A stretch of 64,000 nucleotides of DNA from Struthio camelus. Lineage: Eukaryota > Chordata > Aves > Struthioniformes > Struthionidae. Positions 11,601-23,580 of the stretch are shown here, piece by piece. The position numbers and the translations under genes were made by a program. Under the pieces are notes generated by a model. It searched no databases, was not told where the DNA came from, and worked only from the letters and a program-made list of their open reading frames with translations. The stretch lies in the NCBI RefSeq assembly GCF_040807025.1, contig NC_090954.1, positions 320,001 through 384,000 of the forward strand, written 5' to 3'. The stretch's first letter is position 1; each line of letters begins with the position of its first letter.

Positions 11601-14600
11601 AATCATTTTTTAAAATTTTTCTTTGGTCTTTTCTTCTCCCTTTCATCCATTAATACTCATCCTTTTGTTTCTAAAAGATTAGCGTGCTTGTTCCCTACTA
11701 CTCTGTACAAAGGACCCCAACCAGTTCTGCCTCTTGAGGAGCCTGCTGAATAGAGGATCCCAACAGTAACAATGACAAGGTGCTTGTGTGGCATTCACCA
11801 TGACTGAAATCCTAACAGTCTTTTCCCTGTTTGACTAGGAGACCTCCTGGCTCTGCCAAGGAGTGATTGCATAGCAGCAGAACAGCTGTGCCTCTCAGAC
11901 TCCACCTGCAATGCCACCTACAGGATCCTGGAAAACTGTGCCCTTGCTGAGACTCGCTTCCTTCCACTGGATCACGATAGCAGGGACAGGTGTCTGAATG
12001 CAGAGCTAGTCCTTAGAAACAGCTCTTTACTGCACTGCAAGTGTCACCGGCGCATGAGGAGACAGGAGCATTGCTTACGTGTTTTCTGGACCGTTCACTC
12101 CAGCATGACAGATGGTGAGATGAAATAATTATGAATTTACAAGGTGTTAGTAAGCGCCCCCTCCCCACACACCTGAAAACAAATGTCAGAGGCTACTTCC
12201 CAACATTACAGGTATCACTTTGGAACCACATCTCCTAGTGAAAAGGAGTTGTTATTGCTCTGATAAGCGCAGAAAACTGATCTGGTCTGGGACTGGCCTT
12301 CAAATATACCAGGGGCCCTACTAAACAAAGATAGCTACTTAGAGACTTAAATTCAGTGCTGTGAGGGGAGACGCCTGTGAAAATCACTTCAGTCCTTCTG
12401 TCCATCCCTGGAAATGGGCATGAGATTATGACACACAATGTCATGGCATCCTTAAGGCTGCTGCATTTCTCCAGCTTCACTGGGATGCTTCTGCTTGGAC
12501 TTCCACTAGGGACTTCCTTTGCTGCTAATCTCCTCACTAGCATCGAGATAGCCCGCACAGACCAAATCCCAGCTAGAGGAAATCTAATGACAACATGTAA
12601 TGCTGTTGCTGTGCAGTAACATCTTTGCATCTCCAGCAGAACCATGTTTGGCATTTGGCTCTGAGCATCTCCAAACTCCAGCCTGAGGAAACAGCCAAGC
12701 ACAAATAAGAAAGTCAGTCCAAAAGCATATGCTGGTCACAGAGCAGTAACATTTTTTGTGTCTTGCTTAGGTTATTTCAATTTGGAGACCTCTCCCTATG
12801 AGAATCCAGCAAATGAAGAACACTGGAAGACCGATTACAATAAACTGGCAGCTCTGGTATCAGGTAGGGATTGTAACAGGCTGCATGATATAGTGCTGCC
12901 CTTTCTTAACTTTTCAGGGGCTAAAATTTATTAAGGGAGAAAAATGTTTTGGGTAATGACACTTTTAAAAAATCAGAGGAATGCTTTCTCTGGATACTTG
13001 CCTATATATGGTCCCAACCAAGTGTAAATATTGCCATGGATCCAGGCCCCATGAAACAGGAAGTAACCCACAATGATGCATTCTCTGAAACAAACCCCCT
13101 AGCATCACCAATAAAAAAAGGTGATTTTGTAACTAGTATCACTGCAATGTCATACTACAGGCACATGGCAGAACTAAATTGCTTTGTTTTCTCTGATGTT
13201 CCCAATTTGAACATCTAGTAAGTAAGGGCTTCCACTCCACTTCTCTTTGAGACTTGCTTCATTGTTTCTGGGTTTCTTTTTGCTTCACAGGCTCACAGTT
13301 AGCAGGAGATGCAACAAATCCATGCCTGAAAGCAACTCATGTCTGTAATCTGAGCAAGAAGTGTGTTCGTCTGCGCACAGACTATGCCTCTATCTGCACC
13401 AAGGGAGCAGGAAGTGAAGATACATGTGATCGTCGCAAATGCCACAGAGGGCTAAGGAATTTCTTTGAGAAAGTCCCTGAGGATTTCACCAAAAGGATCC
13501 TATTCTGCCCATGTCAGGATGAACTCTGTGGGGAACGACGCCGGAAAACTATCGTCCCTGATTGTTCCTTCCAGTATAACACCAAACCAAATTGCCTGTG
13601 GCTTTTGGACTCATGTTTAGAAGACCACATCTGCAAGTAGGTCCAGCAGCAGAGGACATTAGCCAAAAGAAGAGAACAGCATAGACACTGATGGTCTTGT
13701 TTTCCTTCCTACAGATCCAGACTGGCTGATTTCCAACAAAACTGCCAACCTACAGACATGTCTCCAGATGGTTGCTCTCAGCACAACCATGCTGCATGCC
13801 TGCAGGCTTACATGGGGATGATTGGTAAGTGATACCCACAGTAAAATATAGGGTGGATGCCTATAGGTAATAAACTTGCAAGTACGCTCCTCCTCATGTT
13901 GGGGAAGACTGTCTTGCTCTGCTGCAGATGATAATGCTCAGTGTGCCAATGAATATGCCTTAGCCTGACTGATGCTAGCGCTCCTTCTTGCTTGTGACGT
14001 AAAGGCAGCCCAGAGCTCCCTCATGAGGTTTGTCGCTCTACTTAGTCCCATCCTCTGCTATCAGAGCAGTAGCACTTGCCCCAGGATTCTTGCACTCCTG
14101 TATGCTGGTGCAAACTGCTGTAAATGCTTGACCCCCAGAGCCCTCTCTGGCTGTATGAACAAGCCATTCCTGAAGCAGGAGCTACATCATTAAGCTTTGC
14201 AATCACAGTAGAATCCAGTTGTAGGATCCTTGTTAAACCTGACATTCCCTCGTTTGACTTTTAGACTCCCATGGTTTGTTGAAATTGTACACACTAGCTT
14301 CTCAGAGCTAGCAAGAACAACAGGCATACAGAGCACTGCCAATTGTTAGAGGGAAGGTTGTCTTGGTTCAGACATTCACTGCCAACCTGCTAATACTTCC
14401 TGAGAGTGGCTTCCTATGGATCAGTACCACACGCATCTTGTTAAAAAGGGAGTTGCAGAGAGCAGGAACAGCTCAGGATCTAGACAATACCTTTTGGTTT
14501 TCCAGATATCTTTGCTGTTCTCATGCTAAGTGAACTCTGGCTAAATGGCACAGTAAGGCTGTGCAGCATTTGTCTGGCAAAAGACATTTGGCCGCACAGT

Positions 14601-16733
14601 GTTGACAGCTACCTGAGAAGCAGGAGAACCTTTTGCTGCCATATAGCAGTATTGCAGTTGAGTCTCTGCAGATGTTTCACATCCTCCAATCTGAAGTTTT
14701 CACCTGCTTCAGTTATCAATGTACCCCACCATCAGATTGCCCGAATTAGAGGCAGCAGTCTCCACACACTCTCACAGAGCAGCAGACTGCACGTAGGTGC
14801 AACAGACTTTCTGAGTAGCCTTGCAGGGGGCTCCTGACCTCTCCTGGCCAACATGCACATCATCATGGAAGGCTTATGGCCCCAGGGCAGCTTTCCCTTC
14901 AGTATAACAGGACTAATCATACTTCTTTCATTTGGTGAAGTAAAACCTGATTCCACTTTCTGGCGGTTTGGGACAGGCACGCCTATGACACCCAACTACG
15001 TCAGTAACTCCAGTGTGGAGGTCTCCCTGTGGTGTACATGTGAGAGCAGTGGCAACCAGAAGGAGAAGTGCGACCAGATACTCGGCATGTTTGAAAGCAA
15101 CAAATGCCTTGGTAAGTGTCACATAACAAGAAATCAAGGAATAATAGCTCAGCTTAGGGAAGTTCAAATCACGTTGATTTCAAGATCCTACATTGCACTT
15201 CTCCTACGTATAGTTTGCCTGTTCCTCTGAAGTGTGTCCATGCTGTCCTACCCAATCTATGGGACCAGCCTGCATCTGCTCTCAGAAGTGTTTCTGTATC
15301 TTTTACCAAAACATCTTTTCATCTCAAACACTTGTCCCTGAAGCCATTTCCACACAGTACTTCAATGAAAGGGTTTCAAAAGAAAATCAGTAAAGGGGTT
15401 CAGATGTGCTGTATCCATAGGTTGCTGCGTAGCAACATCAATGCACTAAGATTATGGGAGTTTTACTTTTCTTCTTTTCTCCTTTCTCTTTTCCTATGCT
15501 TGTCTTTGACCTTCACTTATCAGGACAAGACAAGTAACTCCTGACACAGCCCCTGTGTTTAGGGTCAGCATCATAGCAGTAGATCCCAAATCCTGTTACA
15601 TACAACTGTGCAATCCTAAGTCTGCATTTCTTTTATGTCCCTGGCATTTTAGTAAAAGACTTTAATAAGATTTAGAATATTTTATGTTTGTAAAAGCTTC
15701 CAAAGGACATCACATAAGGAAACCAGCATCATCAAATAATTAATATTTAAATCTATTTATTGCTATATAGAAAAACCTTACACCCAGCACCACAGATGAT
15801 ACACCTACAGCATAAACAGCCAACCTGAGATATGTAATATCTGCCCCTTAGGAAATAGACAGCTGGCAAACTCCCACATGGACCCAAAAGTCCTCAAGTA
15901 CAGGGCAAGTCTACTTTGCAGTCTGTTCTGGGTCTCACAAGTAAACCCACACAATAACAGGCCACTCATAGCCACTCATTGAACAAAGAATATGCATTCT
16001 CTATATCAAAAGGCAGCCATACAGACTGTGAGTACATTTCCTAAAATAGCTCCCTTAGATTTCTTTGCGCTGGACTCTAAAGGTGTGCACCAGAAAAGCA
16101 TGTAAGACTCTCGCTTTACTTTTGTTTGCAGAAAATGCAATTTGGTCTCAAATGCGCCTGAAGCACACAGCTCTGGAGAGGCAGGAAGAATTGTTTTATT
16201 CATCTTCCCTAAGCTTCCAAGGAGACAGTGCCAGCACATCTCTCGCTTCAGAAATGTCCCAGGTATGCATTGCTTTGTTGTCTGCACAAAGCAGTGAGTA
16301 AAGTGGTCTAGACAGAACATTTGGAAAAAGCCAGCACCTAGAAACGTGTCACTTTGGACACCAAAGGGAGGAAGCTGCATGTGTGCAGAACACTGGGCCA
16401 CCTCAACTCAAGCTATTTTTTCCACAGACAAGCAAAAATAGGAGGCCATACTGCCTGGCCACAGAGGTTTCCTATAGTCTCATGTCAGTGCTCAGAACTG
16501 CAGGCTGTGCAGCCAGATGATTGAGCCCAAATAAGTCTAACTAGGATTCATTCCTCCTTTTCATTTCCTAGGATTCATTCCTCCTTTTCATTTCCTAGGT
16601 GACTGAATTGAAGACACAGCGAGACATCTCTGAACACAGCAGTATGCCTATGGCCTCCTCTGTATATTCTGCAGCTGCTATTTCCTGGCCATCTCTGGCT
16701 CTGTTCCTGCCCCTGTTGCTCAGCCCACCTTAA
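8282..16733 (+). CDS. GFRA3: GDNF family receptor alpha-3 (artemin co-receptor of RET)
   Basis: Eight coding exons with GT-AG junctions and consistent phase: 8282-8324, 11839-12114, 12771-12863, 13291-13636, 13715-13824, 14977-15111, 16132-16262, 16599-16733. They total 1269 nt, or 422 residues (human GFRA3 has 400). Residues 1-15 (MGLTLLLGLLLSRAG) form a signal peptide. Three cysteine-rich modules follow (D1 about 25-105, D2 about 149-250, D3 about 255-335). Family hallmarks are NSSLLHCKCHRRM (75-87), CGERRRKTIVPDC in D2 and GTPMTPNYVSNSS (290-302), aligning with human NSSLIGCMCHRRM, CGERRRNTIAPNC and GTAMTPNFVSN. Sequons are at N39, N75, N157 and N300. The tail 397-422 is small residues then hydrophobic, ending LLLSPP: a GPI-anchor signal. 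In the family the protein binds artemin at the cell surface and presents it to RET. The start was chosen because it opens the signal peptide; the frame is open further upstream. The exon-6 acceptor has a weak pyrimidine tract. The exon-8 acceptor is duplicated (16545-16598). GFRA4 is less likely on sequence. Confidence 0.96.
8325..11838 (+). other. GFRA3: GFRA3 intron 1
   Basis: A 3.5-kb phase-1 intron separates the signal-peptide exon from D1, from donor G|GTAACA to acceptor TTGACTAG. The CpG island occupies its first 300 bases and the rest is AT-rich. I see no further exon or recognisable repeat, apart from a T run near 10308-10318 and AT/GT-rich simple sequence near 11080-11160. Confidence 0.85.
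12115..12770 (+). other. GFRA3: GFRA3 intron 2
   Basis: A phase-1 intron, donor GATG|GTGAGA to acceptor TCTTGCTTAG. It carries open frames on both strands (155 codons minus, 80 codons plus, near 12235-12702). Neither has good flanking splice sites or a family I recognise, so I treat it as non-coding. Confidence 0.8.
13825..14976 (+). other. GFRA3: GFRA3 intron 5
   Basis: A phase-1 intron of 1152 bases between D3 exons, donor ATTG|GTAAGT. The acceptor GGTTTGGGACAG has few pyrimidines just before the AG, but only this site keeps the conserved GTPMTPNYV frame. Nothing else is recognised in it. Confidence 0.85.
15112..16131 (+). other. GFRA3: GFRA3 intron 6
   Basis: A phase-1 intron of 1020 bases, donor CTTG|GTAAGT and acceptor CTTTTGTTTGCAG. 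AT-rich, with no gene or repeat recognised. Confidence 0.85.
16545..16598 (+). repeat. GFRA3: Perfect 27-bp tandem duplication at the exon-8 acceptor
   Basis: Two identical 27-base units (16545-16571 and 16572-16598) each hold a pyrimidine-rich tract ending in TTTCATTTCCTAG. The terminal AG of the second unit is the acceptor used by the predicted last GFRA3 exon. The first unit offers an equally good acceptor 27 bases upstream, and a third AG closes the CTAG at 16541-16544. Because 27 is a multiple of three the frame is kept, but each unit itself ends in an in-frame TAG. Use of either upstream AG would therefore add eight residues (DSFLLFIS) and stop. Confidence 0.95.
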
Positions 16734-18701
16734 CTTGACACAAACGGCATATTTCCTTCCCATGTTATTAATCTTATTCCATATCCAGGCATCCTCCCTA
16801 TTAATTTACTCTTGGAAAACAGACAGCTTCCAGAAAAGAGGAATGGAACAGCCTTAACCCAGAACAGCAGTCACTGAAAACCTCCCTGCAACTTACACCT
16901 CACTTTCCCCCTGACTTGCTCGCACTGACAGCTGCAGATTTGCTGCCCACCGTTGCTTCTGCCGTGTTAGCATTTTGAGGAACAAGCAGTCAGGATAATA
17001 TTCAAGGGCAATATTTTAAAACGTAAGTCTGAATTCTTTCAGAACTTGTACATAGGGTTTGGTTTCTGACTGCAGGGAGGAACCTGACACAGTGTGCTAC
17101 TGCCCCATCTTCTCGAGCTCTTTCTCGGGCACAGAGTACAGCATACCATCCTAAAAACTAAAAGTCCTCACACTCCAGGATGGGCTGCAACTACATACAC
17201 ATAAAGTTCCCGTTAAACATCAGTTCTGTATTACATTCAGTTCCCTTTTTCAAGTTTTTCAAATCCATTTTTTAAACATATGAAAAATACCATCCCAGAT
17301 CAAGGACATTGTGCCCCAGCTTAAATTCCTGCTGTCTGTTTTGCCCCTTGCAACCATTTATTATCCGCTACCATGGCTAGCAACAGACTTGGGTTTTGTG
17401 GGTTAGGATGAGTTTCTGTACTAAGCCCCAGTAAATTTAGCCTTATACAGGCAACCATGACCTTTTGTCTGGCCTAAGGGCGTGCCTTCTTAGGAATGTT
17501 TTGAGAAAGCATATAGGTTCACTGAAGCTGTAGTTACCACAAATCCCCTGGGACATTCAGTGCAAAGGCTTCTGGGAGCTGGAATTACCTTGTACCTCCC
17601 CGCATACTCAGCTATCACTGCCCCCCCCCCCATGTCCTCCTCCTCTGCCAGGTTCTATTTCATGACCTGTTTATTCTGAGTGTAAAAGTGTGCACTGTGT
17701 AACTGCTGTTATTTTCTGCTGCATTGGCCTGTTAAAATGTGGTGTTAAAGTGAATATTGATTTCTGAGCATAGGTTAATAGTCCACAATCAATTGTGTGT
17801 AAGAGTTGCCTCATCGGTCGACTTATGCTTTCAGGAGAGCTAGGAACTCAGCTCCAAGCAGCTTCTGTGCACATAGATATGGTCTCTCTTGCACATCCTG
17901 TGAGACGCAACAAATCTGAACAGTAATATGCACAGCTGAGCAATATTGCAATCCTGAATAGATGCAGAGCAGGTGGGTATCTCTTCACGGGGTGCTTTGT
18001 CTGTCCCTAGAAAGGCACCAACTAGGTAATGTGCTGTGGTTCCCAGGCACTGTCAGATACCTTTTTACTAGAGAATCTCCCACTGCTGCATGCATAGGAG
18101 TCATTGTCCTTCTGCAGTGATAATATTTCTGTTTCAAATTCTAGCCTTCTCTTTACTTCCTAGGCAGCTACAGCAGGAAAATCATTGCATGGAGCAGAAA
18201 CACCTCCTCTGTCGGACAGAGAAGCAACAACTTCTTTCCATGCAGTAGGAACAAACATAGTGTCTTCTTAATTCAGAGGAATATGAATGCTGATATTTCT
18301 CATTACCTACTGAAATGTGGTTATTTGGATCAAGAGACAACACTGTTCCCACATTTTTGCTACCCCTCTTTAATGAGGGCAGAACCTATGTTACCATAGG
18401 ACTTCAAGATCGACATTTGGCCATCCTCTCTATGGCGGGGCTAGAAATCTGTGTGAAAGCTCTTGCTTGTAATGTAGCAGGCTCTGCCATCTCCAGAGTT
18501 TAAGGGAGAGTGACATTTTCTTCCCAGTATCCCATGCACCAGTGAGGATATTTGCAACAATGACAGAATGGCTTTCACTGAGCAATTTGTACTACTTACG
18601 CTATGTATGGCATTCATCTCCCAATCATCTGTTCCTCCACCAGTGCTCTCACACAGGTTGATATGGGAAAAGGTATTAGCATTTTGTGTATTAAAAACAA
18701 A

Positions 18702-18716
18702 CCCCCCCCCCCCCCC
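18702..18716. repeat. Poly-C run
   Basis: Fifteen consecutive C bases followed by an A run. Length is probably unstable and error-prone in sequencing. Confidence 0.95.
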
Positions 18717-19228
18717 AAAAAATGCAACTATTTTTTCCCATATCAGCTTGTGTGAACTTTGTGTAGTCTCTTACTCCTAGCAATAAGGTTATGAATTGCA
18801 ATCGCAGCCTCCTGTCATGTCCTGGAGTACAAAGAAAGATGCTTTATAGTTAAACAAATCTTGCTCTAGACAGAAATTAGAGTGAAACACAACAGTTCAG
18901 ATTTTTCTCCAAATGTTCTATATACTTTTCCATGTAGATATGTACCTTTATACAGACGGCTGCTTATGATTGTTCCATCAATAACTGCAACAAAATCCAC
19001 CTCTAAATATATCGCGTTCACGAATGCTCGCACTAACGTGTACAAAACCATTTTCACTTAGGCTTTTGTAACACCTGGTCTCCAAATATCACAGTTCAGC
19101 CACACAGCATACACGCATGCACAACTGTAACTATGAAAATTGTCTTGCAATATCAGTATCAGTCCATTTCTGCCAACATCACCAATGATGAAAGACTGGC
19201 ACACTTACCCAAACCCATTCAGAACAGT

Positions 19229-19251
19229 TCTCTCTCTCTCTCTCTCTCTCT
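19229..19251. repeat. (TC)n microsatellite
   Basis: An uninterrupted TC dinucleotide run of about eleven units. Confidence 0.95.
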
Positions 19252-19789
19252 ACTACAAGGGAATTTACAGAAAAAAAAGCTCAGCTTCAGTTCCCCAGAA
19301 ACTGGAATACAACATCCTGCATTATCTTTTGTCCAAATACAAAATAACCTTAATAGAAATTCTGTACCCTGACATCCTTAACGTTGAGCTCCCAGCAAGC
19401 ATATAGAAAGGAGGGAACCTTCTAACTGTTGTAACGTAAATTATTTTTAAGGGTGTGAAATAATGCCAAATTTCACTAATAAAACTTACCTTGCAACTCT
19501 GGAAGTCTCCTGCCTTTCTTTGCATTGAATGGAAGATACACTCCTTGTATCCTCCTATCAAAGGCACGATGAGAAAGAAATTCAAAGAACAGAATTAGAT
19601 AGGAGCTCTTAACAAAGCAGTCTCAGAACAACAACTTTCACAGACATCGCTCGCTATCAGGGACTTCAGAAATCTGTCATAGCTTTAAGTCTCTTAACAT
19701 GGTCTAATGCAGCATTTACGAAGGGCATTCATATAGTTCTTCTCCAGCAGTAAGCTTCATAATCACCATGTTAGATAATTTTTTTTCTT

Positions 19790-19930
19790 GCTTGGCAAGT
19801 GAGAGAACCAATACACATTTCTTGCCCAAGGTCATAAGCAAGTTGATGCCAGAGATAAGCCTTGAATTTGGAAGCTCAAGATTACTGTGCCCGTGCTTCC
19901 TTAAAATCATTCTCGCTTTCTGCAACAATT
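19790..19930 (-). repeat. MIR-like CORE-SINE remnant
   Basis: In antisense order it shows 'TTTCTTGCCCAAGGTCATAA', then 'CAAGTTGATGCCAGAGAT', 'CCTTGAATTTGG' and 'GTGCCCGTGCTTCC'. These track the antisense MIR blocks TTGCCCAAGGTCACACAGC, AAGTGGCAGAGCC, GATTCGAACCC and GTGCTCTTAACC. It is heavily diverged, so ancient. Confidence 0.65.
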
Positions 19931-22144
19931 GCATAAGTTTAAGTAGGGACCAAGTGACTGCAGTTTTCCTTTTAAAGGGAGGCACAATTTATATCATAGA
20001 TATGGAAAAACTAACCTTTGCTTCACGACAATTCCTAGCTACAGATCCCTGCCACAACTCCTAAAATCTGCAAGTAGCAATAAATAACTTCAGACTGATG
20101 GGGCAATACCACAAGTTCAGCACCCATAAAAAACAAAGGTATCTTTTCAATACACCATAAAAATCACAAGTCACCATATTTGCTAAAACAAAAGCCAACT
20201 TTACACAAGAGGGAAAACTCAGAATATCTATCTCTGAGGAGTCTGTGCACCAGCCAAAGCTTTTGGGGATGAGAGTGGAGAAGCACGAAGCCCACCAGTA
20301 CTGCTGTGGAGTCACAACTAACTGCCATTCTACAGTTGCTTCCCCCATCAAAACATAATGGTAAACATGATCAGTAGCTAATCGCTTCTACCTCAGGGAT
20401 TTTGTGGCTGAACCCTTTTCAAGATGAGGGAGGTTCTGTTGATGTCGAGCTTGGTCTCTAATGGAAGTTCTTATAGGTGATTAACTCTCCTCCAGGAAGT
20501 GATTCGCTCTTTGGGTTTCTTGCAAAACCCAGGGTTAGCAGGGGTCATGGGATACAGCACTTTCTCCAAGTGCCTTCATGAAAATAGCCCCACATCCTTT
20601 CCATTTACAGCTGATCACCTCCATTATCCGCAGGCTAGGAGGAGATGATCAGTAATTGTTAAGTGCTTGAATCAGACTAATAGCTCACTGCTAATTCCCC
20701 CAGTAATGTGACTCCAAATTCCTGGTAAACAAACTGACTGCTTTTCACACACAGGGATGAATGCCAAGAGCCTAATATTAGAGCTCTAGAGCTAAAGCTT
20801 TTAGAGCAATCCTATCCACTCAGAGATGTTTAATGACATTATATGATGTACTAAATAATTAGAAAATGAAGGCCCACTTGAAATCAATGAGTTACTGCCT
20901 AATTAAGATGAAAAAGGGGCTCTACCCGGTTTTAAACAAGTTTATACTAAAATGGCATACCTGATAAATGGTGCAGATAACTAGGTCTTTACCTTTGGGC
21001 AGAACAAGGCAGCCACTAAGCTAGTACAAAATAATTCCTTGTGTGATTTCTGGCTCATCTTTCTTCTTACAGGAAAACAGGTGGGACCAATAAGACATGG
21101 GCTTCAGCAGTTCTTCCCCTTTGCCCTCCTCCCGCCCCCATCAGATGACAAATTTTATTAAGTAACATTCAAATAGCTTATCCTGACTAAGACTAAGTCA
21201 TCTTTGCCTATTGTTTTACCATGTGGTGAGACTCACTGAATTCACACTACTAGATGCTTGAAGAGGAAGAGATGTAGACTGGAGCCTCTAGGAGCAGTTT
21301 GCAGCAGGAATTAACTCCTGAGTTTGAGAACAGGGGAGGATATTACAGTTATCTCTGTGTGTAGATAAAAGATTGAGGAACGTTCTACTGATTATCTCTG
21401 ACTGAATTAAAATTAATTAGTAGTAAATTAGTCTTCAGCTGAATTACACGCCTCAGCAATCTCTGATCAAAATAAAGAGTAAAATTCTAGAAAAGCACTA
21501 GATGCAGAGCTAGAACAACTGGAACTATTTATCTAAAAAAGTTCTGCTTCGCTTTCACTATACAACACATGCACGTATACTCTATTGTATATATTATCCT
21601 CTTAAAACAGTTGCATGAGACTTCAGGTTTCTTTCCCCTGCAAGAACCATCCAGATTCCACACTGTACCATGGGACGTATATTCTCATCCAGAACTAAAT
21701 TAAAGACTTTGGGATGTTCCCATCCTCCTCTTTCCAGCACACTGCTCACATAAGGAAGGCAGGAGCGTGTTTTCCATAATGTTGCTTCTTTTTCTAAATT
21801 ATGTCCTTTCCTATTCCCAACCATTCCTATTCTCGAGTTTTTGGCATTTGGTCAGGGTGGAATGGAAACACCGTTACATGGAAACACCTGGCATGGCAAC
21901 ACTTGCAGAGAGCCAGAATTAACATTTTGTTGTTTTACAGTGACATATTCAGCAAGGAAAAGCTGCAGGCCATTTTATAATGCTGGAATTGCTGTTGCAG
22001 ATAAATTGCCCTGGCATCCACAAGTGACTAATTTAAACCCCACTGAAATAAAAATGATTATTCAGCTATTGTGAAACATATGAATCATAATACATTTACT
22101 TTCAGAAAAACAAGTATTATGAGATAGATTATATGTATGAGATT

Positions 22145-22208
22145 GTGACTGTGATAGCAGGAGACTGGACTTGATGACACAAGAGGTTTCTTGCAGTCTT
22201 AAGTCCCT
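22145..22208 (+). repeat. CR1 3'-end scrap
   Basis: The text 'AGCAGGAGACTGGACTTGAT', then 'GACACAAGAGGTTTCTTGCA' and 'GTCTTAAGTCCC', follows the CR1 3' end (GGACTAGATGACCTC..GAGGTCCCTTCCAGCCCTAA) in sense orientation. Only about 60 bases remain. Confidence 0.6.
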
Positions 22209-23482
22209 AAACAGAGGGACTAGAAACTTTTTTCAAAACTATTTTCATCAACGTTTGTCCTATTTTAGTTATTCTGGTGTGTTCTTATAAAATTGGGCAT
22301 GCAAATGGAATGATGCAAAGACAGATTTTTCTCAGTTACTAAAACATCTGACACTCAACAATTATAAGCAGAGCATAATACAACACATTCTCCCCTAAGA
22401 AAAGGACATTGTTACAGACCAACCTGGCTTCAAACCTACATGCCAGTTCAGAATCCTCTATCAAAGATTTCTCCATGGGCTCTTCAGAAATTTCAAGAAC
22501 TTGCACGAATTGTGGATCATCAGTTATGAATGAGTGCTTCCTTTTACCTAGGACTAAGGGAAAATGACTTCAAAGTCCCTGGCACATGAGTCAGAACTAT
22601 GGCAAATATTTCCTCATAATGGAGCATGTTAATATTCCAGATCACGCACGCTGGATAATTCTGTTCTCTTTGCAGCTATTAGTGCTGCAGTCTCTTATGT
22701 GCGTGCAGATTCATACACAATATGCTCAAGAAGTGTTTTTAATTAAGGGTGAGCAGAGCACCATTGTGCTTGCCGTGCTCTACTCTGTTCCTTTTCACTT
22801 CTTTTCACCAGTCTAGCACTTAAGTTATTTTTCCTTTTATTTGAGTTTGCCTCTTACAAACTGGCACCCCAGGTCACTGAGCCCCACTTCAAGAAACTGA
22901 AATTTCTTTAACCATTTACACACCATTACTTGTTCTGCAGCTTCCCAAATCAGCACAGCAGCTTTTTTTTTTTTTTTAAAGAAAATTTTGATTAACTGAA
23001 GTCAATTTTGCTAAGTGCCAGTGGTTCTCAGAAGCTGGTTGTGTCAGCATTCCCCAGGGCTCCATTATGTTTTTTAGGGCAATAAAGCAGAAAATGCTCA
23101 GTCTTTTTGTAGACATGAGAGATTAGCAGCTAATTTTTTCAACCTCAAGCTCTCCGGATTTCACTTCTGTCTTTGGAAAAACATTCATTCCAAATCAGTG
23201 GACATTTGTGTTTTGTATGACAGCTCCAGCAGAAACAGTTTAGCAGATTTATCTTCTTTACCCTTCTCACATTTCTTAATCTAGGTTGTACAAGTCTGGA
23301 TCATTGACAATATTACACAACTGCTTGTTACTCTATAGCCAACCTGGAGCTGCAGTAGTATCACACTAGAAGCACATTTTTAGTGCACTGAACACTTCAT
23401 ACTTAAGATTCATATTTCTGAAAGAACTGCAAATCTCTGTGCAAACACAAGCTATATCTATATGTCTGTATGTATATTTTAA

Positions 23483-23580
23483 ACCCAGGAAGGCCCTGAA
23501 GCATAGAGAGGTTAGGCCTTGTCACAAAGGGACTTACTGAAAAGTTGAGAGCAAAATCTCAGCTACTTTATTATTCATAC
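23483..23580 (-). repeat. Possible MIR-like remnant
   Basis: The text 'CCTGAAGCATAGAGAGGTTA' followed by 'GGCCTTGTCACAAAGGGACT' resembles the antisense MIR core (ACTGAGGCACAGAGAGGTTAAGTAACTTG). The downstream half is weak. Confidence 0.45.

Noticed and set aside
12235-12702. 155-codon minus-strand frame and 80-codon plus-strand frame in GFRA3 intron 2
   Set aside because: The two frames are antisense to each other, have no good splice sites and no recognised homology. A chance frame of this size is possible at this GC.
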